64,000 bases of DNA from Limibacter armeniacum (GCF_036880985.1 NZ_JBAJNO010000002.1:248001-312000); one strand, 5' to 3'; counted from the first letter of the stretch, positions 27,555-35,499 are shown. The notes: generated from the sequence alone by a model not told the origin. Made by a program: numbers and translations.

Positions 27555-27942
27555 CGTTTTCCATTTTAGTCTTGCTCCAGTACATAGAACAATAACAACA
27601 TTCAATCAGGATGGAAACCACACAGACTAACCTGTTTTTCACCTATGTCTTGGGGAAAGAGAATCATAAGTGTAAGAGTGACATTCAAAGAAAAGTATTC
27701 TAACCGAATAATCAAAGGCTTCATTGGCTATGTACAAAACAACTTGATCCTAATTAATTAATATAAGTGTCGTCCTTTGACTAATTAATAAGATATAAGT
27801 TATATAAAATTAGGTTTTAGAAACCAATATACTTCCACCTATAATTTGAAAGAGCGCCCCAAGAAGAGTCCACTATAAATAAAAAAGTCCTGTCACATTT
27901 AGTAACAGGACCAGATAGACTAAATTATATTAGTATAACATG
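27555..27942. other. 388-base gap between sulfatase and rep
   Basis: AT-rich spacer holding the rep terminator (27879-27911), an iteron copy overlapping the rep stop codon, and presumably the sulfatase promoter. No gene is seen. Confidence 0.5.
27879..27911 (-). terminator. Rho-independent terminator of the rep gene
   Basis: On the minus strand GTCCTGT and ACAGGAC form a stem with an 11-base loop, followed by a run of T. It lies about 30 bases beyond the rep stop codon. Confidence 0.8.
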
Positions 27943-27947
27943 TCACA
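27930..27947 (+). repeat. Iteron copy overlapping the rep stop codon
   Basis: TTAGTATAACATGTCACA matches the origin iteron consensus (TTAGTATATNNTGTCACA) at all but one fixed position. It overlaps the rep stop codon (27943-27945) and lies 1.2 kb from the main iteron array. Confidence 0.7.
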
Positions 27948-29130
27948 GTAAGGACAGCCCATATTTCTCATTCAGTAGTTTGAGCAGATAACTTTTAGGT
28001 ACTTTGATACTACCATCCTTTACTCCCATCTTGAAATCATTTAGTAAAGGCCAAATGCCAGACTCTTTCGAAATACCTACTTTCTGCAATACAAATGTAG
28101 CCTGTTTCTTCGTCAAACCGTACTCCTGCAAAATATCCAGTAAACGCTTCTGCTTCTGTTGAATGGTTCGGTTTCCAGTATTAGGCTGCATTGCCAAAGA
28201 TAATTGTCCGTCTTTTGGCTGTTTAGGTTTCGGGGTTTCTTCTGATGATGTAGAGCCTTGATTATCAGGTAGTATCTCAAGGCCAGTAGCGGCCCTAATT
28301 TGCTCCTCACTTAAGCCAAGGTCTCTCATTCCAGCAATCTGCTTCATAAGTTGCTCACTCAGCTCCATAGGAATATCCGTCTCCACTTTGCCTGCTTCGG
28401 TTTTCATATCTTTCATAAAAAACCGAACGTGCGTGACCTTTCTACCAGATTTCTTCAATACCTTCCAACTTGCTTCAATATCAGATTTCTCTGTAATCTC
28501 CTTACAGGCAGGCTCCAAGACCCGACGTTTAAGGTTTGCAAAGTTCTCATAGGATGTCACCCCCATAATCCCCAGCTTCCCTTTTAGCTCATCAAGAGAA
28601 AAGTCCCTGTGTGGATATTTGCCTAAGCCCTGAGATAGCAACTCATAGATCCTAATAGCAAAATCAGACCTTAATTTTGATACATTATGATAAAGGTATG
28701 TTGTATAGTTACTTTTTACCTTTTGGATATGCTGACTGATCGTTTGGGTAAACTCCACTCTTACCTTTCCACTCTGTTGATCTGCTTTAAATCGTTCAAA
28801 GAGGTTAATTAGGTCCATTTTGTGGTTTCCGCTATCTACATCGCCCACATCCATCCTTATCTGTGTCTGCATCAGGGTTTCAGCAGCCTTTCTTATACTA
28901 TCATACTGCTGCTTTCCAATATTCTTTCTCCCAAAAAACTCCTGTACAGTAAACTCAGAGTGGTATCTCCCTTTGTTTTCACTCTTGGCTTCAGTAATGG
29001 AAAATAAGATCAACTTTCTTTCAATAGCCGTCATAGGTCTAGTGTCTTGTGCATTCACAAGCCTATTAGACTTCTTGACTACCCTATTTTCTATATCTAC
29101 CTCTATTGTTTTATTATTATCGCTTTTCAT
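27943..29130 (-). CDS. Rep_3-family replication initiator protein
   Basis: About 395 residues. The two winged-helix domains of Rep_3 (RepE/RepA/Initiator) proteins are visible. The N-terminal one includes RPMTAIERKLILFSITEAK, FFGRKNIGKQQYDSIRKAAETLM and VEFTQTISQHIQKV; the second contains SKLRSDFAIRIYELLSQGLGKYPHRDFSLDELKGKLGI and NLKRRVLEPACKEITEKSD. A proline/glutamine-rich linker (about 290-320) leads to an extra C-terminal domain (LLDILQEYGLTKKQATFVLQKVG) that the short plasmid Reps lack. It should bind the iterons upstream and open the origin. I prefer ATG at 29130; the frame also allows GTG at 29145. An iteron-like site overlaps the start, suggesting autorepression. Confidence 0.9.
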   Translation of the reverse strand: MKSDNNKTIEVDIENRVVKKSNRLVNAQDTRPMTAIERKLILFSITEAKSENKGRYHSEFTVQEFFGRKNIGKQQYDSIRKAAETLMQTQIRMDVGDVDSGNHKMDLINLFERFKADQQSGKVRVEFTQTISQHIQKVKSNYTTYLYHNVSKLRSDFAIRIYELLSQGLGKYPHRDFSLDELKGKLGIMGVTSYENFANLKRRVLEPACKEITEKSDIEASWKVLKKSGRKVTHVRFFMKDMKTEAGKVETDIPMELSEQLMKQIAGMRDLGLSEEQIRAATGLEILPDNQGSTSSEETPKPKQPKDGQLSLAMQPNTGNRTIQQKQKRLLDILQEYGLTKKQATFVLQKVGISKESGIWPLLNDFKMGVKDGSIKVPKSYLLKLLNEKYGLSLL

Positions 29131-29309
29131 AGTATAAGCAGACACATTTAGTATATGTTGTCACATAGTAAATCTGATGCAAAGTATATTTCGTCACAAA
29201 TATTAGTATATCATGACACTTTTATTAGTATATCTTATCACAATAATATAGTATGTCTTGTCACCTTAATTAGTATAACCTGTAACAATAGTTAGTATAT
29301 ATTGTCACA
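29129..29309 (+). repeat. Main iteron array of the replication origin (eight copies)
   Basis: Eight direct repeats of an 18-bp unit, consensus TTAGTATATNNTGTCACA, start at 29129 (degenerate), 29148, 29181, 29203, 29225, 29248, 29270 and 29292. From 29181 on the step is 22-23 bp, two helical turns, so Rep would bind one face of the DNA. The array abuts the rep start codon, which fits both origin function and control of rep transcription. Confidence 0.85.
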
Positions 29310-29501
29310 ATTATGGTATTTAAAAAATTGGTTATCAACCAATTACAGCGCCTATAATATATAATTAAATAAGTAATATAATAACTACACAATTATATGC
29401 CACAATATACTGTGATGAGTTATTCTTTTATATTTTCTACAAGAATTTATTTTATAAATGCCATTTCATTAATTACTGTAACCCTATCGGCTCTTTTGAA
29501 A

Positions 29502-29549
29502 TATGACACTTTATACTAAGACTCTTCCTATTGTGACAATATATACTAA
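29502..29549 (-). repeat. Two inverted iterons
   Basis: TATGACACTTTATACTAA (29502-29519) and TGTGACAATATATACTAA (29532-29549) are reverse complements of the origin iteron, 30 bp apart. The second is an exact reverse match of the copy at 29292. Copies in opposite orientation across an AT-rich core are typical of Rep-mediated looping or handcuffing. Confidence 0.7.
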
Positions 29550-29730
29550 AATAAGGCGAGTATTATCACTGTTAGCCATAATAATGTGACCTGAAATACT
29601 TTATTTTTGCCCTTATGACAGCAAATTAAAATTTTTTGTCTAAAATTTTATCTTTAAAAGTAGTTTTGTCTAAATTTACATTATTAATTATTCAGATTGA
29701 TAGAAATAATGTGACATAATACAGTTATCG

Positions 29731-29748
29731 TTAGTATAACTTGACACA
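29731..29748 (+). repeat. Iteron upstream of parA
   Basis: TTAGTATAACTTGACACA matches the iteron consensus with two differences and ends 36 bases before the parA start, where Rep binding could tie partition-gene expression to copy number. Confidence 0.6.
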
Positions 29749-29784
29749 CTTAAATATTGATTCAAATCAAACTTCTGAGATAAT

Positions 29785-30732
29785 ATGACAAACTTTGATG
29801 TAATTGATTTTTTAAAGAAAAACCCTGCACTTTCTCTTTCTGCTTTGGAAAAGGCTGCTGATCTTCCAAGCTCTTTGCTGTCAAAAGTACTTAACGGTAA
29901 CAGAGTCCTTAAGCTGGATCATATTGAAAGATTAGCCCCTGTTTTAGCCAGATATGGATATAAAGAGATTACAGGAGGTAGAGTAATTTCAGTAGCCAAT
30001 AACAAAGGTGGAGTTGGTAAAACAACAACTGCTTGTAACCTTGGCAAAGCCCTAAGCATGTTAGGCAAAAAGGTACTTTTGTTGGATATGGACCCTCAGG
30101 GTAACCTATCTCAAGGCTTGGGTATTGAACATCCTGAAGTTCAGCTGCTGAATAGCATCATGCAGGAAGATAATTTACCGATTGAAGAAGTAATCTTAGA
30201 AATTGAAGAAAACCTTCATATTTGTCCTTCTGATTTGCGTCTTGACAAGGCCACATTAGAGCTTCAACAAAAGCCAATTTCTGGCTTTAAAAGGTTAAGA
30301 GAAGTAATATCCACTGTCCGAAATCAATATGACTATATCGTTATTGATTGTCCTCCTTCATTGGGTATGTTGACAGGTACATCTTTGGTGGCATCAAACA
30401 GTGTTCTTTTGACTGTTCAGCCTGAGCCTTATTCTGTAACAGGCCTAGAAAATATGTTTAACCTGCTTGAAGATGCCAGAGACCTTAATCCTGATTTGCA
30501 GGTTGAAGGTATTCTGTTCACACTTGTCAATAAAAAGACGGTAGTACACAAGCATTATATGGATGATTTGAAGGATACACTTTCTCATGTACGTGTATTT
30601 GATTCGATGATACGTAACAATATATCTGTAGTAGAAGCAGTAGCGGCAAAAATGGATATATTCTCGTATGACAATAGAGCTAATGCTGCGGAAGATTATA
30701 TGGAACTAGCAAAAGAAATATCAAATGGCTAA
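29785..30732 (+). CDS. parA: ParA partition ATPase with N-terminal DNA-binding domain
   Basis: A 315-residue deviant-Walker ATPase. Residues 1-60 form a helix-turn-helix domain (LSLSALEKAADLPSSLLSKVLNG), so it is a type Ia ParA that can repress its own operon. The Walker A motif KGGVGKTT is at about 74-81, followed by LLLDMDPQGNLSQGLG (A' box) and YDYIVIDCPPSLGMLTG (Walker B/switch). It moves ParB-bound replicon copies over the nucleoid. Its stop overlaps the parB start by 8 bases. The gene is divergent from rep and separated from it by the iteron region. Confidence 0.93.
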   Translation: MTNFDVIDFLKKNPALSLSALEKAADLPSSLLSKVLNGNRVLKLDHIERLAPVLARYGYKEITGGRVISVANNKGGVGKTTTACNLGKALSMLGKKVLLLDMDPQGNLSQGLGIEHPEVQLLNSIMQEDNLPIEEVILEIEENLHICPSDLRLDKATLELQQKPISGFKRLREVISTVRNQYDYIVIDCPPSLGMLTGTSLVASNSVLLTVQPEPYSVTGLENMFNLLEDARDLNPDLQVEGILFTLVNKKTVVHKHYMDDLKDTLSHVRVFDSMIRNNISVVEAVAAKMDIFSYDNRANAAEDYMELAKEISNG

Positions 30733-31627
30733 GAAATTTTTGAAGCAAGGAGGAACTGGCGTAAAGGATAAATTCGGTAGCCGTTCAGCCTTGGCTGATC
30801 AGATGAAAGATGTAGTAAGGGAAAATATCAAGATCTTACCTGAACTACAGAAATTTATTCGCCCATTAAATGAACAAGAATATAACCTTCTGAAACTAGG
30901 TATTAGTAAAGATGGTTGTAAAGAGCCTCTAAAATTGTGGAGACAAGGTGATGACTATATCATTGTTGATGGTCACCACAGATACCAGATTTGTTCAGAA
31001 TTAGGTGTTGAATTCAAGTATGAACTGTTAGAGTTAGCCGATATCAGTGCTGTCAAACAGTATATGATCCGTTTGCAGATGGGGCGCAGAAACCTTACTG
31101 CACAGGAAGTTTCATACTTCAGAGGAGTTCAGTATAACTTGCTAAAAGATGGCCATGGTGGTGGAAGAGTTGTTGGTGGGAATAAGAAAACATCTGAAAT
31201 TTTAGCAGAAGAATTCCATGTAGGTGAGAAAACAATCAGAAGGGATGCTGTTATAGCGACTGGAGTAGATTCACTTCCGGAAGATGAAAGAATACTTTAC
31301 CTTTCAGGTGAGTCTTATCTAAAAAAACAGGATGTGGAATATATCGGTAAGATGCAACCTGAAGATTTGGATGTATTACTTTCTGTATTGAGAGAAGGAG
31401 GTAGTGTAGAAGCGTATGAGGCTTCAAAGCAGCAGGAAACTTTTGAGGAAGATACTGTGGAAACTTCAAATCCAGTTGATGATAATGTATTGAATGCCTG
31501 GCAAAAGTTTGAGTTAAAAGCTGAAAAAGAAGTCAACAAGCTTATCAAAAGTAATGATCAAGAGCAGATCAATTCTGCAATAGAACGATTTAGTAGTCTT
31601 TTGGAGAAGCTAAAATCAATGCAATAG
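30725..31627 (+). CDS. parB: ParB centromere-binding protein
   Basis: A 300-residue ParB. The N-terminal ParB/Srx domain (about 30-125) carries IKLGISKDGCKEPLKLW-like and YIIVDGHHRYQICSELG motifs; the DGHHR box replaces the usual GERR of chromosomal ParB CTP-binding sites, as in several plasmid ParBs. The central domain (about 125-190) has the helix-turn-helix KTSEILAEEFHVGEKTIRRDAV. The C-terminal part is acidic then coiled (KFELKAEKEVNKLIKSNDQEQINSAIERFSSLLEKL) and should dimerise. The likely binding sites are the five 23-bp palindromes that begin 14 bases after its stop codon. Confidence 0.9.
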   Translation: MAKKFLKQGGTGVKDKFGSRSALADQMKDVVRENIKILPELQKFIRPLNEQEYNLLKLGISKDGCKEPLKLWRQGDDYIIVDGHHRYQICSELGVEFKYELLELADISAVKQYMIRLQMGRRNLTAQEVSYFRGVQYNLLKDGHGGGRVVGGNKKTSEILAEEFHVGEKTIRRDAVIATGVDSLPEDERILYLSGESYLKKQDVEYIGKMQPEDLDVLLSVLREGGSVEAYEASKQQETFEEDTVETSNPVDDNVLNAWQKFELKAEKEVNKLIKSNDQEQINSAIERFSSLLEKLKSMQ

Positions 31628-31640
31628 GACAATTTGGTTT

Positions 31641-31663
31641 CAAATGGTCATTTTGACCACTTG
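31641..31663. promoter_or_regulatory. Candidate parS site 1
   Basis: A 23-bp near-perfect palindrome: CAAATGGTCA, three bases, TGACCACTTG, with one mismatch between arms. It lies 14 bases after the parB stop codon. Confidence 0.75.
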
Positions 31664-31687
31664 AAAATTATACGTTATTGTCTAAAT

Positions 31688-31735
31688 AAGCCATTGGAGA
31701 GAAGTCAAAAACTTTTCTCCAGTGGCTTTTTTTAA
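31688..31735 (+). terminator. Rho-independent terminator of parAB
   Basis: AAGCCATTGGAGA pairs with TCTCCAGTGGCTT (one G-T type mismatch region) and is followed by a run of seven T, so it ends the partition operon. Confidence 0.8.
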
Positions 31736-31842
31736 TATAAAAAGTCTCAATAAACGGAAGAATATTAAGCAGCATTCGGAAGTTGTGAGCTCTTCAATGA
31801 TTTATGAACAGTCTTTAATTGAATAAATAGAAGGGGTAAACT

Positions 31843-31860
31843 TCTTTGGAGTTGGATAAA
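31843..31860 (-). repeat. Copy 2 of an 18-bp dispersed repeat
   Basis: TCTTTGGAGTTGGATAAA is the exact reverse complement of the copy at 2275-2292. Confidence 0.6.
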
Positions 31861-32011
31861 TATGATTTACTTATACTCAGACAACAGCTTGAAGCTACTA
31901 TTTTTTAATTTCTTCAGGATGATTTTCCCTTACAGAAAAACCCTTTCCTAAATAAACAAACCACATTAGTTCCAGAAGGCAATCCTGGTTTTATGACATT
32001 CATTATATCAT

Positions 32012-32026
32012 AACCCTGAAAGGGTT
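32012..32026. repeat. REP-like hairpin AACCCTGAAAGGGTT
   Basis: A short palindromic hairpin sharing the core CCCTGAAAGGG with the inner arm of the 3849-4091 element. It looks like a degenerate or solo REP copy. Confidence 0.45.
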
Positions 32027-32289
32027 AGAATAGAAAATTCCCATTCCAATTCAATACTTTCTTAATAATAGGAGATCAAATTTTTTAAAAAAGAAAATAC
32101 TTAGAAACCATTTGAAATAGAGATCGTTCTAATATTTGGTTGAATTGAGCTTAATCATAACTGTGTGTTTCAAAATTCTTATTAATGCTTTGATATAACT
32201 TTTTAAAAAGGTCTCCCCTACTCTATTTTCTTATTATAAAATAAAAGATATGGATGTTGTGATTTTTATAAAATTACTGCTAGTTGATT

Positions 32290-32312
32290 CAAGTGGTCAA
32301 ACTGACCACTTG
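32290..32312. promoter_or_regulatory. Candidate parS site 2
   Basis: CAAGTGGTCA, three bases (AAC), TGACCACTTG: perfect 10-bp arms, differing from the other copies only in the centre. Confidence 0.8.
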
Positions 32313-32398
32313 AATCATGTTTTTCTTATGCTAATAAGTTATTAATGTATTATCGGCTATTTCGATTAATTATGTGTTGAAATTAATCGCTTTACCTT

Positions 32399-32869
32399 TT
32401 ATTCAATGATACAAGTAGGCTGATGTGCTACTTTAAAGTTTACTGAATTGGCAATGAAACATAGCTCATTTGCTTTCTTATGCAATTCGTTAGCTTTTTC
32501 AATCATTGAGTATTTACTTACTTTCACGATTGGATTAAGAATCACTTCTGAAAAATGCCCACTTCCACCTATTGTTTCGACCATAGTGCCTGTAGGATGA
32601 TCTACGTAATTCACGACAACGACTCCTGCTTCTGAACATAAATGCAAATACCAAAGCATATGACAGGCAGCTATTGAGGTTAGCAGTAATTCTTCTGGGT
32701 TATATTTTGTATTATCTCCTTTAAAAGACGGATCGGAAGAACCTAAAATGTCTGGTTTATTTTCTGTTGAAATCGTGTAACTTCTCTCAAATGCACTATA
32801 ATTTAATGTGCCTTCTCCTTTGTTACCTGTCCATTGAATATTGGATGAGTATTTGTGTTCCCTATTCAT
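32399..32869 (-). CDS. OsmC/Ohr-family peroxiredoxin-like protein
   Basis: A 156-residue OsmC-family protein. The two conserved cysteines of the thiol peroxidase site are present: Cys69 in LLLTSIAACHMLWYLH and Cys137 in ANELCFIANSVNF. The usual YNPEELLLTSIAAC helix and a closing VKVAHQP-like strand are also seen. Members reduce organic hydroperoxides in the cytoplasm; the mismatch to classical Ohr in length (156 against about 140) and sequence places it in the general OsmC group. Its ATG overlaps the stop of the ACT-domain gene by 4 bases (ATGA), so they are co-translated. Confidence 0.88.
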   Translation of the reverse strand: MNREHKYSSNIQWTGNKGEGTLNYSAFERSYTISTENKPDILGSSDPSFKGDNTKYNPEELLLTSIAACHMLWYLHLCSEAGVVVVNYVDHPTGTMVETIGGSGHFSEVILNPIVKVSKYSMIEKANELHKKANELCFIANSVNFKVAHQPTCIIE

Positions 32870-33279
32870 ATACTGTAATCTTGATTATCCCACCATGTTT
32901 TCATCCATTTGTCTGATACTAACTTTGCTTTCTCATAATTATCAGGAACAATAATCAATTGGTTTGAGTGATCACTGTATTGGGTCAAAATGTTGACACC
33001 AGCATTCGCTAATTCTTTACAAAATACCCCCAATTGACCAGGTATATCCTGTCTTAATTTTTGAATAATTACATCGTTAGTGCTGACGACTTTTATTCCT
33101 ACCTCTTCTAATACTACTTTCGCTTTTTCTGCCTCTTCAATCAAAAAATGGGCTACCGAATATTTTCCATTGTCAAAGACACCTCCACCTTCAAGGCTTA
33201 TCTGATGTTTTCCTAAAGTTTCTCCCATCAGAGCCAACATACCAGCTTTGTTTTCCAAAATAATTTCCAAGTCTTTCAT
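32866..33279 (-). CDS. ACT-domain protein (tandem ACT), possible amino-acid sensor
   Basis: A protein of about 137 residues with two ACT-like units: KDLEIILENKAGMLALMGETLGKHQISLEGG (about 1-60) and VIIQKLRQDIPGQLGVFCKELANAGVNILTQYSDH (about 72-125). Both have the beta-alpha-beta pattern and the glycine turn used for ligand binding. There is no catalytic domain, so it is probably a small ligand-binding or regulatory protein. I start at 33279 because the longer frame (to 33303) begins inside the promoter region and a GAG lies just upstream of this ATG. It forms an operon with the OsmC gene and is divergent from the ArsR-type regulator. Confidence 0.75.
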   Translation of the reverse strand: MKDLEIILENKAGMLALMGETLGKHQISLEGGGVFDNGKYSVAHFLIEEAEKAKVVLEEVGIKVVSTNDVIIQKLRQDIPGQLGVFCKELANAGVNILTQYSDHSNQLIIVPDNYEKAKLVSDKWMKTWWDNQDYSI

Positions 33280-33329
33280 GATCTCAATTTTTTGCTTTTG
33301 CAAAGGAAATAGAACTTATATGGATATGA

Positions 33330-33345
33330 TTCATTTTAAAATGAA
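33330..33345. promoter_or_regulatory. 16-bp palindrome, candidate operator of the divergent ACT-OsmC / ArsR unit
   Basis: TTCATTTTAAAATGAA is a perfect palindrome in the 99-base divergent spacer. It lies 21-22 bases upstream of a TAnnTTTG-type -7 box on each side (33367-33375 plus, 33300-33308 minus with one mismatch), so it would cover both -33 regions. Binding by the adjacent winged-helix regulator is inferred. Confidence 0.6.
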
Positions 33346-33366
33346 CTATGGAATATGATTTCTATT

Positions 33367-33375
33367 TACTTTTGT
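33367..33375 (+). promoter_or_regulatory. -7 element TACTTTTGT of the ArsR-type gene
   Basis: An exact match to the Bacteroidota -7 consensus TAnnTTTGY, ending only three bases before the ATG at 33379. Transcription would begin at or about the start codon, predicting a leaderless or nearly leaderless mRNA. Confidence 0.5.
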
Positions 33376-33378
33376 CGC

Positions 33379-34068
33379 ATGAAAGTAGAAAAAGAGTTTT
33401 CTAAGATTGCTTCACTTATTGGTGATAAAGCGAGGTCAATAATATTATGGTCATTACTAGATGGCAAGGCTTATACTGCAACAGAACTGGCAGGTTTTGC
33501 TGATATTTCAAGGCAGTCGGTCAGTAATCATTTATCTAAGTTGATTGATGCCAACTTAGTGATAGCCGATAAACAAGGTAGACACAAATATTTTAGACTA
33601 GCTAATGAGCAAGTTGCTCAGGTTGTTGAGTCTATGGCTAGCTTAATTGCGATTCAGAAAATAGAGACAAAGAAAAGTGTAGCGGCACAAAAACTTACGT
33701 TTTCGAGGACATGTTATGATCATCTTGCGGGGAAACTTTCTGTTGATCTTGTCAAATCTTTATTAGACAATAAAATAATTATATCGAAAGATACTACTTT
33801 TGAGGTTACTGATTTTGGTAAGGACTGGTTTAGAGAATTAGGTATTGAAGTGGATACCTTAAAAAACAAAAAACGGTCATTTGCACACAAGTGTATAGAT
33901 TGGACAGAAAGGAAACATCACATCGCAGGTGCACTTGGTGCAGCTATTTTGGAAAACTTCTTGGAAAATGATTGGATAAGAAGAAAGCAATATTCACGAG
34001 AAATTGTAATAACTGCTTTAGGGAAAAGAAAATTATTTGAATTATTAAATATATCAATTGATCATTAG
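33379..34068 (+). CDS. ArsR-type winged-helix transcriptional regulator
   Basis: About 229 residues from the ATG at 33379 (the frame reaches 33355 but the extra codons lie over the promoter). The N-terminal winged helix (about 1-85) has KIASLIGDKARSIILWSLLDG, ATELAGFADISRQSVSNHLSKLIDANLV and KQGRHKYFRLAN. The C-terminal half contains TFSRTCYDHLAGKLSVDLV and KCIDWTERKHHIAGALGAAILENFLENDWI, a conserved domain of larger ArsR relatives, with several His and Cys that could bind a metal or sense a thiol state. It is divergent from the ACT-OsmC pair and probably represses it through the 16-bp palindrome between them. Confidence 0.85.
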   Translation: MKVEKEFSKIASLIGDKARSIILWSLLDGKAYTATELAGFADISRQSVSNHLSKLIDANLVIADKQGRHKYFRLANEQVAQVVESMASLIAIQKIETKKSVAAQKLTFSRTCYDHLAGKLSVDLVKSLLDNKIIISKDTTFEVTDFGKDWFRELGIEVDTLKNKKRSFAHKCIDWTERKHHIAGALGAAILENFLENDWIRRKQYSREIVITALGKRKLFELLNISIDH

Positions 34069-34112
34069 TTCTTAAAATATTCAATCTAATACTATAAAAT
34101 AGTGAATTAGAT

Positions 34113-34135
34113 CAAGTGGTCATTTTGACCACTTG
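34113..34135. promoter_or_regulatory. Candidate parS site 3
   Basis: CAAGTGGTCA, TTT, TGACCACTTG: a perfect palindrome identical to sites 4 and 5, 45 bases after the ArsR-type gene. Confidence 0.8.
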
Positions 34136-34478
34136 AATACGAAATTACTTATGTACTGTAAGGTCTCAATTGAAATTTGAATGCTAATGAGACAGAATTA
34201 GGACTTTCTTTTTTATCTGAGAAAGTGTGTTTTTCTATTTAATAGTAAAGGTTGTTTGCGCTACTTTGAAACTGGAGTATAGGTACTAATTTTTTGTTAA
34301 GTCTAATTATCTACCCTAAAAAATATCTTTACACTACAAGGGATAATCATATGGAGGTTACTATGTAGGAAATTTAGAGAATATCGTTTATATCTGTTTT
34401 ATCAGTTTAGCCTTTAGTTACAATAGATAGTTAGTTTCTGATTTATTCTACCCTGTACTCTCAAATAGAGATACAAAC

Positions 34479-34501
34479 CAAGTGGTCATTTTGACCACTT
34501 G
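34479..34501. promoter_or_regulatory. Candidate parS site 4
   Basis: Same 23-bp sequence as sites 3 and 5, in gene-free DNA. Confidence 0.8.
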
Positions 34502-34582
34502 AAATAGGTGAACAAACATGTATTACGCTTAAATTTAAAAGAGAAAAATATTCAAGACTCACTATTTACTTTGTCATAATAG

Positions 34583-34605
34583 CAAGTGGTCATTTTGACC
34601 ACTTG
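34583..34605. promoter_or_regulatory. Candidate parS site 5
   Basis: Same 23-bp sequence as sites 3 and 4, 104 bp from site 4 (start to start). Confidence 0.8.
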
Positions 34606-35480
34606 AATCTGACTAGTTATTCTATGGTAAGTAGTTTCTTTAGTAAATAATAAAAGTGAGTGAATACTGAGTATTTCGTGTACCTGAAAATTGGGATAAG
34701 TTCAAACGTATACATCCTCAGTTAGGATCAAAATATTAAAGACCACTATAAACCTGTTTTAAAAATTATTGCCATAACAAGATGTAGCCACTATTTGGAG
34801 ATATTTTTTATGTTACTATATATTTTTAAGTATATCTCATAAAAAAGTAGTGAACTGGTAAAACGTAAAGACAAATAATAATACTTGATAGTTTCAAAAA
34901 CTATTTTTTACCATCATTAAATCATAGAATATTTTGTCACATTTTACACTTCTCCTAACATTTTATCATATATACTGAATAGGAAATTCTTGTATAAACC
35001 TGTAAAGTGTTAAGTGAATAGGTCAGTGTAGCAAGTGAAAAATTAATGCGCTAATAAGTCTTCATCTATACATAGAAGGTTTGTGTTTTATGAATGACTT
35101 TTTAAAGGTGAAAAAGTAGTGATTGCAATGGCTATTTATGCTACTGAATTATATCAATGAATATTTAGAATGTTAATAACAATAATAGTTCAGAAAAGTA
35201 TAAAGAGATAATATAATTCTTGTGATATAAACCCTATTTATGATAAGCCCTCTTAATATGTATTCATGTGAAGTTTTATTATTTTTTACACTTTAACAAT
35301 GTGTATACGCATGTTTTGTGCTGTATTTAATTGGAAATAAATAAAATTGAAAGGTGTTTTTTGGTAACTGATTTTTATAAAAAATGTTGTGTTAAAAATT
35401 GATTCTAATTCATAATGAAGGCAGTATAAAAACTTCGAAAAACGAGTTAGCCGCTTGCTATGAAACCAAAAAAATATCTA

Positions 35481-35489
35481 TAAATTTGC
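35481..35489 (+). promoter_or_regulatory. -7 element TAAATTTGC of the nrdBA transcript
   Basis: An exact TAnnTTTGY match that ends 10 bases before the first paired base of the cobalamin riboswitch, placing the transcript start close to the riboswitch 5' end. Confidence 0.55.
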
Positions 35490-35499
35490 GTCCCGGATT

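Larger units (their letters stand above)
29131..29784. other. Putative replication origin region (oriV-like)
   Basis: A 650-base non-coding stretch between divergent rep and parA. It holds the eight-iteron array (29129-29309), a very AT-rich segment (about 29310-29480) suited to strand opening, two inverted iterons (29502-29519 and 29532-29549), a degenerate inverted copy (29585-29602) and one direct copy (29731-29748) just before parA. This is the normal layout of an iteron-controlled replicon. Strand opening at the AT-rich part is inference. Confidence 0.75.
31628..32398. other. 771-base gene-free spacer after parB
   Basis: AT-rich DNA holding two parS candidates (31641 and 32290), the parAB terminator, one copy of the dispersed 18-bp repeat (31843-31860) and a lone REP-like hairpin (32012-32026). 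No coding potential is seen. Confidence 0.6.
34069..35480. other. 1.4-kb gene-free AT-rich region, putative centromere
   Basis: No plausible gene on either strand. The first 540 bases hold three identical parS candidates; the rest (about 34620-35480) is AT-rich without recognised elements until the promoter and riboswitch of nrdBA. Confidence 0.6.

Noticed and set aside
27887-27911. TGTCACATTTAGTA inside the rep terminator read as a further iteron
   Set aside because: Contains both iteron halves but in wrong order and spacing; better explained as hairpin loop sequence.
29129-29309. Possible CRISPR array
   Set aside because: Repeats are 18 bp in 22-bp steps with 4-5 bp gaps and no spacers or cas genes; they are iterons next to a Rep gene.
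29330-29345. DnaA-box-like TTATCAACC near the iterons
   Set aside because: Differs from the consensus TTATNCACA at key positions and is a single copy in AT-rich DNA.
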